DNA of 64,000 bases from Novosphingobium decolorationis (GCF_018417475.1 NZ_CP054856.1:3565001-3629000); one strand, 5' to 3'. Shown: positions 17,830-27,779, counted from the first letter of the stretch. A program made the numbers and translations. Notes: generated from the sequence alone by a model not told the origin.

Positions 17830-19614
17830 GTGCGCATATCACGCATAAAGATCAGCAATTTCGCCAATTTCTCGGATATCGAGGTCGAGACTGGCGAGAG
17901 CATCGTCATTGTCGGCGAAAACAAGGTCGGCAAGAGCAACTTCATTCGCGCCCTACAATTGATCCTGGATCCGGGCCTGTCGGAACGCGACCGCCAGCTC
18001 GGGTTCGAACATTTCTGGGATGGGCTGGGCGAAGACAAGCTCGGCGAGACCATCGCAATCTCAGTCGATCTGACGGATTTTACCGACGATCCGCGATTGA
18101 TGGCGCATCTCAATGACTGTGTGGTCGATCCGGGGCCACCGATGGTCGCGCGTCTGACGTACCGTTTTCAGCCCAAGGCAAATCTCGGCCGCGAGCCTGA
18201 GAGCCTGGCCGACTACGAATATATCATTTTCGGCGGCGACGATCCCGATATGTCGATCGGCTCAACCTTCCGCCGGATGCTGCCGCTCGATGTCCAGGTC
18301 GCGCTGCGCGATGCCGAGAAGGACCTGTCGAGCTGGCGGAACTCGCCGTTGAGGCCTCTCATCGAGCAACTGGCGACCTCGCTGGATGAAGACGCGCGCG
18401 ACGAGATCCAGGAGCAGGTCAACGAGGCGCAAGCCGAGCTTGCTGGCCATGCCGAGGTGGTCGCCACCGCGCAGCGCATCAGTGAGCGGCTGATCGCTAT
18501 TGCGGGCGAACAGCATGCCGTTCCGCTCACGCTTGGTCTTGCACCAACCCGCGTCGATGCTTTGCTGCGCAGCCTGCGGCTGCTGATCGATAATGGCGCG
18601 CGCGGCATTGGCGACGCCAGTCTTGGCACCGCGAATCTGATCTTCTTGGCGTTGAAGAGCCTTGAGCTCGATCGTCTGGTCACGGATGGCGAGCGCGACC
18701 ATACGTTCTTTGTGGTCGAAGAGCCCGAAGCACACCTCCACCCGCATATACAGCGGCTCGTCTACCGGTACTTCCTCGGCGGAGCTGGGGACGGAGAGGA
18801 AGAGACTCCGCCGCTCACAACCATCCTTACGACGCACTCGCCGCATATTGCGAGCGTGACCCCGATCCGCTCGATCGTCCTGCTCCGACATGACGCCGGT
18901 GAGGAGGCGACGACCGCCGTATCCACGGCCACGGCACCCCTGACGGCACGCGATGAGGCGGACCTACAGCGCTACATTGATGTCAGCCGCGGGGAGATTT
19001 TCTTCGCGCGAGGCGTGATCCTCGTCGAGGGGGATGCCGAGCGGTTCCTTATCCCTGCATTTGCCGAGGCCTTGGACATCCCCCTCGATATGCTCGGCAT
19101 CACCGTATGCTCCGTGAGTGGCACAAACTTCACACCCTACGTGAAGTTGTTGGGGCCGCAGGGACTCAATATCCCGCATGTCATTCTGACCGACCGGGAT
19201 CCAAATGGTGCAAACCCGCCGCTGGTGCGCCGACGGCTGATCAATGTGCTGCGGCTGGTCGAGAATGGCGTGAGCTACACGCCATTAGACGCCGACGCTG
19301 TAATCGCGCGCGCCGAACCGTTCGGCTACTTCGTCAACAGCAATACGCTTGAGCCGGAGCTCTTCACCGGCGGCCTTGCCGAAGCGATGCAGGAAGTCAT
19401 CGGGGAGGAGCTATCGATCAATCAGAACACTCAGGATCTGATCCAGGGCTGGGTTGACGATACCGATACGCTTGATGAGGAGCGGTTAATCAAGCTCATC
19501 GAGCGGATCGGCAAAGGGCGCTTCGCTCAGGCGCTGGCGCCACACGTCGATGAAGATACGTGCCCGGACTACATCCGGCAGGCGCTGGAGCATATTCGCG
19601 ATGCCCTTGCGTAA
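17830..19614 (+). CDS. gajA: Gabija GajA, OLD-family ATPase/TOPRIM nuclease
   Basis: The 594-residue protein starts at GTG 17830, about 8 bases after GAGGGGGG. The ABC-type ATPase half has Walker A GENKVGKS at 29-36, Walker B VVEEPEAH at 295-302 and H-loop THSPH at 335-339. The TOPRIM half has LVEGDAE (E400) and TDRDPNG (D455, D457). GajA is the sequence-specific nicking endonuclease of the Gabija anti-phage system, held inactive by nucleotides and active when phage replication depletes them. The length is close to characterised GajA (about 580). The next gene overlaps it by 14 bases and is a UvrD-like helicase, which makes the Gabija assignment firm. Confidence 0.93.
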   Translation: MRISRIKISNFANFSDIEVETGESIVIVGENKVGKSNFIRALQLILDPGLSERDRQLGFEHFWDGLGEDKLGETIAISVDLTDFTDDPRLMAHLNDCVVDPGPPMVARLTYRFQPKANLGREPESLADYEYIIFGGDDPDMSIGSTFRRMLPLDVQVALRDAEKDLSSWRNSPLRPLIEQLATSLDEDARDEIQEQVNEAQAELAGHAEVVATAQRISERLIAIAGEQHAVPLTLGLAPTRVDALLRSLRLLIDNGARGIGDASLGTANLIFLALKSLELDRLVTDGERDHTFFVVEEPEAHLHPHIQRLVYRYFLGGAGDGEEETPPLTTILTTHSPHIASVTPIRSIVLLRHDAGEEATTAVSTATAPLTARDEADLQRYIDVSRGEIFFARGVILVEGDAERFLIPAFAEALDIPLDMLGITVCSVSGTNFTPYVKLLGPQGLNIPHVILTDRDPNGANPPLVRRRLINVLRLVENGVSYTPLDADAVIARAEPFGYFVNSNTLEPELFTGGLAEAMQEVIGEELSINQNTQDLIQGWVDDTDTLDEERLIKLIERIGKGRFAQALAPHVDEDTCPDYIRQALEHIRDALA

Positions 19615-21418
19615 TGTCAGCGCCGCATATCTCGCCCAAGCGGCTGATCTGGCCAGCAACCCTGGGCAGCAAGCAGCCTATGACTCGACGGGACACTGCG
19701 TCGTGCTCGCGGGCCCGGGCAGCGGCAAAACCAAGACGCTGGTGCTCAAGCTCGCCCGGATCATGGCTGAGGACGTGCGCGCGCCGCGCGGTGCCGCCTG
19801 CATCACGTATAGCCAGGAATGCGCGCGCGAGCTGACGCGTCGGCTGGAGCGGCTTGGCCTGCGGGAGGCGCCGAACCTCTTCATCGGCACCGTTCATGGC
19901 TTTTGCCTGAGGCATCTGCTGATGCCTTATGGTCGTCTTGCCGATCTTCCGGTGCCGTTCCCGCTTGCCGTTGCCACACAGCGGCAGAGCGATCAGGCGA
20001 TGCGGCGGATCGGCGACAGGCTCTTTGGCGCAGGCCATCCCTATAAGTCGATGGACCTCGGCCGCCATCGGCGATCGATCCTCGATCGAGCGTCGGAAGA
20101 GTGGACGGCTGAGGAGGAGCTTGCGGCGTGGGCGGACAGCTATGAAGCCGAGCTGCGGCGAACCGGTCTCGTCGATTTCGATGATCTTGTGATCTTCGGC
20201 CAGCGGCTGGTGTCGGAGCACGATTGGGTGTTGCCGCTTCTGCAGGCGAAGTTTCCTGTGCTAGCGGTCGATGAATATCAGGACCTGGGCGTGGCGCTGC
20301 ACCGCATCGTCAAGCGCATGGCGTGCGACGGAGGCGTCCGACTGTTCGCCGTCGGCGACCCCGATCAATCCATCTACGGTTTCACCGGCGCAGATGGGGC
20401 TTTGTTGCAGGAATTGGCCGAGCGCGACGATGTCGAGCGCGTGCAGCTTCAGCTGAACTACCGTTCAGCCTCAAGCATCGTCAGCGCGTCGGAAATGGCC
20501 TTGGGCGAGGTTCGCGGCTACCAGTCGAACGACCCGGACCGGCAAGCTATTATCGCGATGGTCGAATGCGACGATGGCCTGGAGGGGCAGGCAGCGCATG
20601 CGATCGCCGAGATCATTCCAGCGGCGCTAGCGGCCAAGCCCGGCAGGGCGCTCGGCGACATCGCGATCCTCTATCGAGACTATCGCGCCGGCGACGTCGT
20701 CGCCGACGCTGTCGCGGCTGCGGGCCTCGACTTTGTGCGGGTCGACACCGCGGCGCCTTATCGCAAGGTCGCGCTCACAAGCTGGATTGAGGATTGCGCC
20801 GCGTGGTGCGCGGGCGGCTGGCGGGAGGCGCGGCCCCAGCTGCGTGGTCTGCTGGATCGCTGGATCGGCTTTCATCGTGCTCGGATATCGGAGGCGGACG
20901 CCAGCGTGGAGCTGCAAAGCCTCACCCGGCTTCTATGGTCCCTCAGAGTGGAGGATGGGCTCGCCCGCGATTTTGTCGCGTCCTTGCGCGCCGGAATGCT
21001 CGATGCGCTGATCGCGGGAGAACCAAGTCTGGCAGATCAGGCCGAACAGGTCGAACGCATGTCGACGGCGCTCGCGGTCGGCGGGGCGCTCGCCGATCTC
21101 GACCTCGCAAGCCTCGGCGGTCGCGATGGGTCGCCGCTTCACCTCAACCTTCTGACGCTGCATTCCGCCAAAGGCTGCGAGTACGACGTGGTCATCATGG
21201 TGGGGCTCGACCTCGGCAGCCTTCCTTGGCGCAACGAACTTCCTGCGGCGCGGCGGGAAAGCCGCCGCCTGTTCTACGTGGGTCTGACGCGCGCCCGCGA
21301 TGAAATTCACATGCTGTATTCCGGTTATGTCGATACGGGCCGCGGGAGAATGCATTGGGGACGCTCACCCTTCCTGAACGAGCTTGAAGCGCGCATGGAG
21401 GAGGCCGAGGGCGACTAA
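19601..21418 (+). CDS. gajB: Gabija GajB, UvrD/Rep-like helicase
   Basis: The 605-residue superfamily 1 helicase starts at ATG 19601, overlapping the gajA stop by 14 bases; the longer frame from 19550 is unlikely. The motifs are complete: Walker [10 protein letters not shown] at 38-46, GTVHGFC, Walker [42 protein letters not shown] and [14 protein letters not shown]. GajB assembles with the GajA tetramer and is thought to sense DNA ends or nucleotide use. It is about 110 residues longer than the B. cereus GajB. The following gene begins 2 bases after its stop. Confidence 0.93.
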   Translation: MPLRNVSAAYLAQAADLASNPGQQAAYDSTGHCVVLAGPGSGKTKTLVLKLARIMAEDVRAPRGAACITYSQECARELTRRLERLGLREAPNLFIGTVHGFCLRHLLMPYGRLADLPVPFPLAVATQRQSDQAMRRIGDRLFGAGHPYKSMDLGRHRRSILDRASEEWTAEEELAAWADSYEAELRRTGLVDFDDLVIFGQRLVSEHDWVLPLLQAKFPVLAVDEYQDLGVALHRIVKRMACDGGVRLFAVGDPDQSIYGFTGADGALLQELAERDDVERVQLQLNYRSASSIVSASEMALGEVRGYQSNDPDRQAIIAMVECDDGLEGQAAHAIAEIIPAALAAKPGRALGDIAILYRDYRAGDVVADAVAAAGLDFVRVDTAAPYRKVALTSWIEDCAAWCAGGWREARPQLRGLLDRWIGFHRARISEADASVELQSLTRLLWSLRVEDGLARDFVASLRAGMLDALIAGEPSLADQAEQVERMSTALAVGGALADLDLASLGGRDGSPLHLNLLTLHSAKGCEYDVVIMVGLDLGSLPWRNELPAARRESRRLFYVGLTRARDEIHMLYSGYVDTGRGRMHWGRSPFLNELEARMEEAEGD

Positions 21419-21420
21419 TT

Positions 21421-22335
21421 ATGCTGTCATTTCGCGAAGCACAGACGGTCGAAGACCTGGCCGATCTTTTCTATGACTTCCTCCCGGGAAGTGGAAACAA
21501 CAAGACGGCCTTTCCTATTGCGGCGGCCCAAGCCGGTATCGCGGACCTTTGGATTCCGGGGAGCAAGAGGCCGGCGATCGTCCAGCTCCTGACGTCCACG
21601 CTCGAGCGGCGGCGCTCGAATTTCACGAAGTTGATAATCGCGATCGTCCGGCAAGCGATGACCTACCGGCGCGGCAAGGGAAACCCTCTAACCCGCGCGG
21701 AAATCGATCGCCTGAACAGCCTTCTTCCCGGCGTTGAGTTCAAAATACCCGAACTGCTTGACCCAGGATTCCTCAACAGCTTCGCTCAGCCGAAGACGGA
21801 GGATCCGCCAGCGCAGTCGGCCGGGACGCTGAGCGCTGTCAAAGCGCAGGAACTGGCGACGCATCTCATCGAGATCACGCAGCTGGATCCGCAAACGAGG
21901 GGACTTCGCTTCGAGGGCTTCCTGAATGAGCTCTTCGCCGGATTTGGGCTGGCGCCGCGCGGTTCCTTCCGGCTGGTAGGTGAACAGATTGATGGCAGCT
22001 TTAAGCTGCATGGGCAGACCTACTTGGTCGAGGCCAAATGGCATGGTCCGCAGATTGGCTTCGCGGATTTGATGACGTTCTCTGGCAAGGTTGCGGGCAA
22101 GGCATCCTGGTCACGGGGGCTGTTCGTTAGCAATTCGGGATCCACCGCCGATGGTCTGGAAGCGTTTTCGCGTGGGCGGCAAACGAACCTAATCTGCGCT
22201 GACGGGCTTGATCTCTATGAGGTCCTATCCCGAAAAGTGTCGCTAATCGATGTTCTGGATGAGAAAACCCGTCGCGCGGCCGAGACCAATCGTCCGTTCA
22301 TCGCCGTTCGCGATCTCAATCTTCCCGGTGGCTGA
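21421..22335 (+). CDS. Mrr-like restriction endonuclease-fold protein coupled to Gabija
   Basis: The 304-residue product begins [17 protein letters not shown], 2 bases after the gajB stop. The C-terminal domain (about 155-290) is Mrr/restriction-endonuclease-like: [14 protein letters not shown], then D191 in EQIDGSF and E204-x-K206 in YLVEAKW, followed by the strand GLFVSNSG and a late DGLDLYEVL. The N-terminal 120 residues are unrecognised, mostly helical. Canonical Gabija has only two genes, so this third gene may be an accessory nuclease, perhaps acting on modified or nicked DNA. It is the last gene of the island on this side. Confidence 0.8.
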   Translation: MLSFREAQTVEDLADLFYDFLPGSGNNKTAFPIAAAQAGIADLWIPGSKRPAIVQLLTSTLERRRSNFTKLIIAIVRQAMTYRRGKGNPLTRAEIDRLNSLLPGVEFKIPELLDPGFLNSFAQPKTEDPPAQSAGTLSAVKAQELATHLIEITQLDPQTRGLRFEGFLNELFAGFGLAPRGSFRLVGEQIDGSFKLHGQTYLVEAKWHGPQIGFADLMTFSGKVAGKASWSRGLFVSNSGSTADGLEAFSRGRQTNLICADGLDLYEVLSRKVSLIDVLDEKTRRAAETNRPFIAVRDLNLPGG

Positions 22336-22684
22336 ATAGGGGCGCTCTTTCGCTAGCGTAGCCTGCTAACTGGTCATATGCTATACCGGTCCGACGGTAC
22401 CTTGCGAATGCACGCCTAACGCCATCTACCCGACCGCTGAGGGATGTGTTGCCTGATCGACCTCGATAGATGTCGAAACCATGCAAAAAAATTTCCGAGC
22501 GATTTTCTCTTTAAAATCAACACCGTAACTTTTTGACGGCCCGCGCGTCGGATTTTTTGGCGTCGAATGGGAAAAAATGTTGTTAAATCAATGGTCTATG
22601 TGTGGATTGAACAATGGAGTGGGAATGATCGGCAAGGCCGGGCCTGCGCGTTGAAGCGCTTGGGCTTGCCACCGACGACAATTA
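22336..22684. other. Gene-poor junction between defence island and core genes
   Basis: No convincing gene is seen. The stretch has A/T-rich runs (around 22484-22600) unlike the GC-rich core to its right, and ends at a strong terminator. I take it as the approximate right edge of the island. I could not find a tRNA, integrase or a clear attachment repeat. A frame from 22567 crosses the terminator and is rejected. Confidence 0.45.
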
Positions 22685-22728
22685 CGAAAAAGGCCGCCGC
22701 TGCAGGTTCGCAGCGGCGGCCTTTTTCG
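22685..22728. terminator. Strong bidirectional rho-independent terminator
   Basis: A perfect 19-base stem CGAAAAAGGCCGCCGCTGC (22685-22703) pairs with 22710-22728 around a 6-base loop, with T-runs on both strands. It ends the leftward exporter gene at 22753 and shields it from the island. Confidence 0.92.
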
Positions 22729-22752
22729 TTGGGAGGCAGGGAAGGAGGGAGC

Positions 22753-23988
22753 TCAGGCCATCGTCGCTTCGCGGCGGCGCTTCCAGGCGGTCACCGCAAA
22801 GGTCGCGACGAGCGTGCCCAGGCCGACCGTGGCGATGAGCGTGCCCATCGGGCGCGGGGTGCCGTCGGCCATCCAGCCCAGGAGGGCGGTGGCAAAGACG
22901 CCGCTGCCGAATTGCATCGCGCCCACCAGCGCCGAGGTGGCGCCGGCGCGCTCGGGATGGGCGTCCATGGCACCGGCCACGATGTTGGCGATGAAGATGC
23001 CGTTGCCCGACATGAACAGGAGAAGCGCGATGACAAGGCCGGGAAGGCCGCCAAGGTCCGTATAGGTCGTCGCCAGCGTTGCCAGGCTCGCCGCGCCGAT
23101 GAGGAGCGCGCCCATGCGTGCCATGCGCTCGCTGCCCAGGCGCATCACGAGGCGCGAGTTGGCAAAGCCGAGCGCCATCTGCCCGAAGATGCCAAGCGAG
23201 AACAGCAGTCCATAGGCCCGCGCATCGACGTTGTAGTATTCGATATAGGCGAAGGGTGATCCGCCGACATAGGTGTATATCCCGGCGTAATAGAACCCGC
23301 CCGCAATCCCGTAACCCAGCACCACGGGATCCTTGAGCAGCGTCCAGTAAACCCCGAAGGAACGGGCGAGCGGTGTGTGGTTGCGGCGCTCGGTCGGGAG
23401 CGTTTCGGGCAGGCGCAGTACGGCCAGGAACATGGCCGCGCTCACCGCCACGAGCAGCCAGAAGGAGAGGTGCCACGATCCAAAGCGCAGCAGTTGCCCG
23501 CCGATCAGCGGCCCCAGCAGCGGCGCCACGCCCATGATGAGCATCAGGATCGAGAGCATCTGTGCGGCCTTGTCGCGGCTGTGCAGGTCGCGCACCATGG
23601 CGCGGGCGAGCACGGGCCCCGCGCAGGCACCAAGGGCCTGGACCACGCGCCAGCCCAGGAGCTGGGGGAGCGTATCCGCAAGCGCGCAACCCGCCGATCC
23701 CACCATGAACAGGGCAAGCCCGGCCAAGACTGGGCCGCGCCGTCCAAGCCGGTCGCCGATCGGCCCCCACAGGATCTGCCCCAGGCTGAAGCCGATGAGG
23801 AAAGTGGAGAGGGTCAGCTCCACCCCGCGTCCGAACTCGCCCTTCATGTCGGGAAGGGCGGGCAGGTAGATGTCGGTGGACAGCGAGGCAAAGGCCATGA
23901 GCCCGGCCAGCGTGGCCGTGATCGCGGCGCCGGAGGGGCGGTGAGGCGCGGTAGCCGCAGCGGTGGACTTGGGGGAATCGGGGCGCAT
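22753..23988 (-). CDS. Bcr/CflA-family multidrug efflux MFS transporter
   Basis: The 411-residue inner-membrane protein has about twelve hydrophobic segments and a short cytoplasmic N-terminus. Marks of the Bcr/CflA family are LSTDIYLPALPDMKGEF near the first helix, GQILWGPIGDRLGRRGP (MFS motif A) and RVVQALGACAGPVLARAMVRD. It is a proton-driven exporter of drugs such as bicyclomycin or related compounds; the substrate here is unknown. It is transcribed alone and ends at a strong terminator. Confidence 0.9.
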   Translation of the reverse strand: MRPDSPKSTAAATAPHRPSGAAITATLAGLMAFASLSTDIYLPALPDMKGEFGRGVELTLSTFLIGFSLGQILWGPIGDRLGRRGPVLAGLALFMVGSAGCALADTLPQLLGWRVVQALGACAGPVLARAMVRDLHSRDKAAQMLSILMLIMGVAPLLGPLIGGQLLRFGSWHLSFWLLVAVSAAMFLAVLRLPETLPTERRNHTPLARSFGVYWTLLKDPVVLGYGIAGGFYYAGIYTYVGGSPFAYIEYYNVDARAYGLLFSLGIFGQMALGFANSRLVMRLGSERMARMGALLIGAASLATLATTYTDLGGLPGLVIALLLFMSGNGIFIANIVAGAMDAHPERAGATSALVGAMQFGSGVFATALLGWMADGTPRPMGTLIATVGLGTLVATFAVTAWKRRREATMA

Positions 23989-24296
23989 GATGGGCAGATA
24001 GGGCTTGAGCCCCCTGTTTGTTAAGTCCGCCGCTCTTTCACCGCAACGTTGAGATCACTTCATTTTGCGCGCTCGCGCGCGGGGGGTAGGCGGGTGGAAA
24101 TTCGCAGGTGACCTTGTTGGTGTGCGGCGAGGGTAAAGCCGCCTTCGATTGTGAGGTGAATTCTTCTCATCGCGCCGTGTACCGGGCTGGGGCGACGTCA
24201 GGGGAACCGCAGGCGCCGCCCACGTCTTGGAAAACCTGTGTGCACGGACGCCGCCGTGTCCCGAAACTCTCTCAGCAATTGGAAAGACACAGATCC
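23989..24296. other. Divergent intergenic region
   Basis: About 308 bases between the leftward exporter and the rightward SDR gene. No gene with a plausible start is seen, and the promoters for both genes must be here. A frame running from 24108 into the SDR gene is not its real start, because the SDR fold begins at 24297. Confidence 0.4.
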
Positions 24297-25064
24297 ATGA
24301 ACGTGAACTATGACTTCGCCGGCAAGGTCGCCCTCGTGACGGGCGCGGGTATGGGCATGGGCTACGCCACCGCCAAGGCCTTCGCCGCTGCGGGCGCGCG
24401 TGTCGTCGTCTCCGACGTAAGCGCCGAGCTGGCCGAGAAGGTCGCTGCGGAACTCGTCGAGGGCGGGACCGAAGCCATCGCCGTGACGTGCGATGTCGCC
24501 AACGACGATGCCGTCGCAGCCCTCGTCGCCAAGACCGTGGAAACCTGGGGGCAGCTCGACTTTGCCTACAACAACGCCGGTGTGCAGCCGACCCCGGCTG
24601 AGATGGCCGACCAGACGGTCGCCGAATTCGACCGCGTGACCGACATCAACCAGCGCGGCGTGTGGTCGTGCATGCGCCACGAACTGGCCCAGATGCGCAA
24701 GCAGGGCCACGGCGCGATCGTCAACTGCTCCTCGGTCGGCGGTCTCATCGGCGGCAAGGCGCTGGGCATCTACTACGGCTCGAAGCACGCGGTCCTGGGC
24801 CTCACCAAGAGCGCGGCGATGGACTATGCCGCGCAGGGCATCCGCGTGAACGCGGTGTGCCCGGGCACGATCAACACGCCGATGGTCGCCAAGATGCTCA
24901 ACGAGCAGCCCGAGGCGATGGACGAATTCATGAAGCTGCAGGTCATCGGCCGCCTTGGCGAAGCCGAGGAGATCGCCCAGGCCGTGCTGTGGCTGTGCAG
25001 CGACGGCGCCAGCTTCGTGATCGGGACCGCGCTGACTGTCGACGGCGGCTTCTCGATCAACTGA
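24297..25064 (+). CDS. SDR-family NAD(P)-dependent oxidoreductase
   Basis: The 255-residue classical short-chain dehydrogenase starts at MNVNYDFAGKVALVTGAG. The cofactor site is TGAGMGMG, the structural motif NNAG is in AYNNAGVQ, the catalytic Ser is in NCSSVGG, and YYGSK gives Tyr and Lys. An acidic residue after the second strand (VVSDVSAEL) suggests NAD(H) preference. The substrate is unknown. It lies near a second SDR and an aldo/keto reductase but is closed by its own terminator at 25086. Confidence 0.9.
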   Translation: MNVNYDFAGKVALVTGAGMGMGYATAKAFAAAGARVVVSDVSAELAEKVAAELVEGGTEAIAVTCDVANDDAVAALVAKTVETWGQLDFAYNNAGVQPTPAEMADQTVAEFDRVTDINQRGVWSCMRHELAQMRKQGHGAIVNCSSVGGLIGGKALGIYYGSKHAVLGLTKSAAMDYAAQGIRVNAVCPGTINTPMVAKMLNEQPEAMDEFMKLQVIGRLGEAEEIAQAVLWLCSDGASFVIGTALTVDGGFSIN

Positions 25065-25085
25065 GCCTTTCACGCTCCCACTTCG

Positions 25086-25133
25086 CGCAGGCGGCGCCCG
25101 CTCCCGGTACCTGAGGGCCCCGCCTGCGTTTTT
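25086..25133 (+). terminator. Rho-independent terminator after SDR gene
   Basis: A 9-base stem CGCAGGCGG (25086-25094) / CCGCCTGCG (25120-25128) with a 25-base loop is followed by TTTTT. The loop is long, but the stem and T-run fit. Confidence 0.6.
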
Positions 25134-25254
25134 CCGATGCCGTCTGCGGCCTCCTCCTCCCATCGTTCGCAGGCGGCATCGGGATCCTCCTTCATCACAC
25201 CGCATTGCGGTCCCGCCTGCCCGGCGGGCGGGGCTGCCGACAGGAGACAGCCCG

Positions 25255-25632
25255 ATGAACTGGACAACCGACGAACTCGAGGCTCTTGCCGCCTCGGACG
25301 ACTTTCGCATCGCCCCCTACCGCGAAGACGGCGCAACGCCCGGCACGCTGACCTTCATCTGGTCGGTGGCGGTGGACGGCGCGCTCTATGTGCGCGCCTA
25401 TAGCGGTACCCGTTCGCGCTGGTACCAGGCCGCGCTGCGCGAGAAGGCCGGGCGCATCACCGCGGCGGGCATGGACCGCAGGGTTGCCTTCACCCCGGTG
25501 GACGAGCCCGCCGAGCAGGACCGCATCGATGCGGCCTACCGCGCCAAGTACGGCGCCAGCAGCTACCTGGGCTCCATGATTTCCGAGCGCGCCCGCGCCG
25601 CCACGATGCGCGTCACGCCCACGGCCGACTGA
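25255..25632 (+). CDS. DUF2255 family protein
   Basis: The 125-residue protein begins MNWTTDELEALAASDDFRIA. It fits DUF2255: a helix-rich start, then FIWSVAVDGALYVRAYSGTRSRWYQAAL and a C-terminal helix ending in the RAKYG region. The fold resembles flavin-reductase-like split barrels, but activity is not known. It lies 70 bases ahead of the second SDR gene and may be co-transcribed with it. Confidence 0.8.
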   Translation: MNWTTDELEALAASDDFRIAPYREDGATPGTLTFIWSVAVDGALYVRAYSGTRSRWYQAALREKAGRITAAGMDRRVAFTPVDEPAEQDRIDAAYRAKYGASSYLGSMISERARAATMRVTPTAD

Positions 25633-25702
25633 GGCCAGCTACAGCAATCCGACTGGGGGTGGGGAGACTTCCGAAGACAATCCCAACCAAGGAGACCCTG
25701 AA

Positions 25703-26470
25703 ATGCAGGACATGCTCAAAGGCAAGACCGCCATCGTCACCGGTGCCAGCAAGGGCATCGGCCGCGCCATCGCCGAACTCTTCGCCGAGGAGGGCGCGAA
25801 CGTCGTGCTCACTGCGCGCCACCAGGACGCGCTCGAAGAGGCGGTCGAGGCGATCCGCACGGCGGGCGGCACGGCCATGGGGACGATCGCGGATTCGTCC
25901 GATCCCGAGGCCCCCACGCGTGTTTTTGCGGAGGCCATTGCCGCCTACGGCCAGGTCGACATTATGGTGAACAACGCCGGGACCGGCGATATGGTCGCCG
26001 TCGAGGAGTGCTCTGATGAGCACTGGGCCAAGGTCATGGAACTGAACCTGACCGGCGTCTTTCGCTACTGCCGCGAGGCGGTCAAGCACATGATGGAGCG
26101 CAACGAAGGGCGCATCATCAACGTCTCCTCGGTCAATGGTGCGCTGCCGATCTGCGGCGTGGCCTATACCTCGACCAAGGGCGGAGTGAACATCATGACC
26201 AAGAACATCGCGATCCGTCTCTCGGGCACGAAGATCCGCTGCAACGCGATTGCGCCGGGCGTGACCGACACCGAGGCGGCGGCGGCCTGGGCGGCGGGGG
26301 AGCAGGAAGGTGGCGACACCATGCTCGAGTTCTCGGACAAGTATACCAATACGACCGTGCCGATGACCGAGGCGCGCGACCAGGCCTATGCCGCGCTCTA
26401 TCTCGCCAGCGAGATGGGCAAGGCGGTGACCGGCCAGGTCCTCACCGTCGACAACGGTGCCTTCCTCTGA
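25703..26470 (+). CDS. SDR-family oxidoreductase
   Basis: The 255-residue short-chain dehydrogenase begins MQDMLKGKTAIVTGASKGIG. Cofactor motif TGASKGIG, NNAG in MVNNAGTG, Ser in VSSVNGA, and Tyr/Lys in YTSTKGG are complete. A basic residue (TARHQ) after strand 2 suggests NADPH. Ribosome site GGAGA lies a few bases ahead of ATG 25703. The gene ends at the terminator at 26492. Substrate unknown. Confidence 0.9.
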   Translation: MQDMLKGKTAIVTGASKGIGRAIAELFAEEGANVVLTARHQDALEEAVEAIRTAGGTAMGTIADSSDPEAPTRVFAEAIAAYGQVDIMVNNAGTGDMVAVEECSDEHWAKVMELNLTGVFRYCREAVKHMMERNEGRIINVSSVNGALPICGVAYTSTKGGVNIMTKNIAIRLSGTKIRCNAIAPGVTDTEAAAAWAAGEQEGGDTMLEFSDKYTNTTVPMTEARDQAYAALYLASEMGKAVTGQVLTVDNGAFL

Positions 26471-26491
26471 CCTCTCCTGTCCCTGGACACG

Positions 26492-26529
26492 AAAAAGCCC
26501 CGCATCTCGACCTGAGATGCGGGGCTTTT
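26492..26529. terminator. Bidirectional rho-independent terminator
   Basis: The stem AAAAAGCCCCGCATCTC pairs with GAGATGCGGGGCTTTT around a 5-base loop, between two convergent genes, with T-runs for both strands. Confidence 0.93.
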
Positions 26530-26557
26530 CTTTATGCATGGGGGGCTGGGCGTCAGG

Positions 26558-27415
26558 TCAGCCGGCGAAGACCGGGAACATGCTCGCATCGCCGTAGTCC
26601 TTGATGCGTTCCATGGTCTTGAGCGTCTCCATGTCCTCGGCCGAGATCGCGAAATCGACCTGGGCGTTCGATTCGATGTGCGCCTTGGTGGCCGACTTGG
26701 GCAGCGGCAGCAGGCCCAGCTGCAGCGCGTAGCGAATGCACAGCTGCGGGATCGAGACGTTGTACTTGCCCGCAAGCTCGCCGATCTTCGCGTTGTCGAG
26801 GATCTTGCCGTGGGCGACGGGGGAGTACGCCTCGACGAGGATATCCTGCGACTGGGTATATTCGATCAGATCGAAGGGCGTGTTGCTGACATGGGCGAGG
26901 ACCTGGTTGACCATAGGCTTGACGGTGCCGTTCTCGATCAGGTTCTCCAGGTCGACCTTCTCGAAGTTCGAAACGCCGATGGCGCGCAGCTTGCCCGCCT
27001 TGTAGGCCTCTTCCATCGCGCTCCAGGCGGCGAGATTGCCTTCGAAGAAGTGCTCGCCCTTGCGGAATTCGCCCCAGGGCTGCGGTGCGTGGATCAGCAG
27101 CATGTCGATGTAGTCGAGGCCGAGCGCTTCGAGCGAGCCCTCGATGGCCGCCTTGGCGCCTTCGTAGTCCTTGATGCCCGCTTCCAGCTTGGTGGTGACG
27201 AACAGTTCCTTGCGATCAACGCCGCAGGTGCGGATGCCTTCGCCCACGCCCTTTTCGTTCGCGTAGGCCTGCGCGGTGTCGAAGTGGCGGTAGCCGATCT
27301 CGACCGCATCGCGCACGACCTGTGCGACCTTGTCGTCCTCGATCATCCAGGTGCCAAGGCCCAGCTTGGGAACAGTGATCTCGTTGGCGAGGGTATAGGT
27401 TTCGGTGGTGATCAT
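26558..27415 (-). CDS. Aldo/keto reductase
   Basis: The 285-residue TIM-barrel oxidoreductase starts at ATG 27413-27415 with AGGAG 6 bases upstream. Family signs are LGLGTWMIED near the start, GYRHFDTAQAYANEKGVGEG (catalytic D and Y), the Lys in VTTKLEAG, the His in LLIHAPQPW, and LPKSATKAHIESNAQ for NADPH binding. It reduces aldehydes or ketones with NADPH; the substrate is unknown. It is convergent with the SDR gene. Confidence 0.92.
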   Translation of the reverse strand: MITTETYTLANEITVPKLGLGTWMIEDDKVAQVVRDAVEIGYRHFDTAQAYANEKGVGEGIRTCGVDRKELFVTTKLEAGIKDYEGAKAAIEGSLEALGLDYIDMLLIHAPQPWGEFRKGEHFFEGNLAAWSAMEEAYKAGKLRAIGVSNFEKVDLENLIENGTVKPMVNQVLAHVSNTPFDLIEYTQSQDILVEAYSPVAHGKILDNAKIGELAGKYNVSIPQLCIRYALQLGLLPLPKSATKAHIESNAQVDFAISAEDMETLKTMERIKDYGDASMFPVFAG

Positions 27416-27779
27416 GGTCTCTCCTGATCTTTCTTTCCGGCCAGCCCCAGACATTGGCGCGCCTTCGGGGCGCGGCCGGGGAGCAAGGCATTTGCAACTG
27501 GAGCCAAGGTAGGAAGCAGGGGGCGTTTGGACTAGGTCCCTGCGATTGGACGATGTGCTGAGTAGAATTCACCGCCCCTGGTGAGGAACTTTGCCAGTAC
27601 GCCCTTGTTGATGTCGGATCGGCACCGGCGATTGGTCATGCATGAATGCTTCTCACCATGGCGCCAAGCAATTGCCGGCTTATGCCACGCCCAGCCAGCC
27701 TCTAGATGGCATCTTCGCGTTTGCACGGAGCGCATGCGCACCATTCGCCATTCTTCACGACAAGGTAACCCTCCAGATC
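27416..27779. other. Divergent intergenic region
   Basis: About 364 bases between the aldo/keto reductase and the MFS gene. It holds both promoters by position. The frame from 27642 into the MFS gene lacks the look of a transporter N-terminus, so translation is taken from 27780. No repeat or RNA gene is recognised. Confidence 0.4.
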
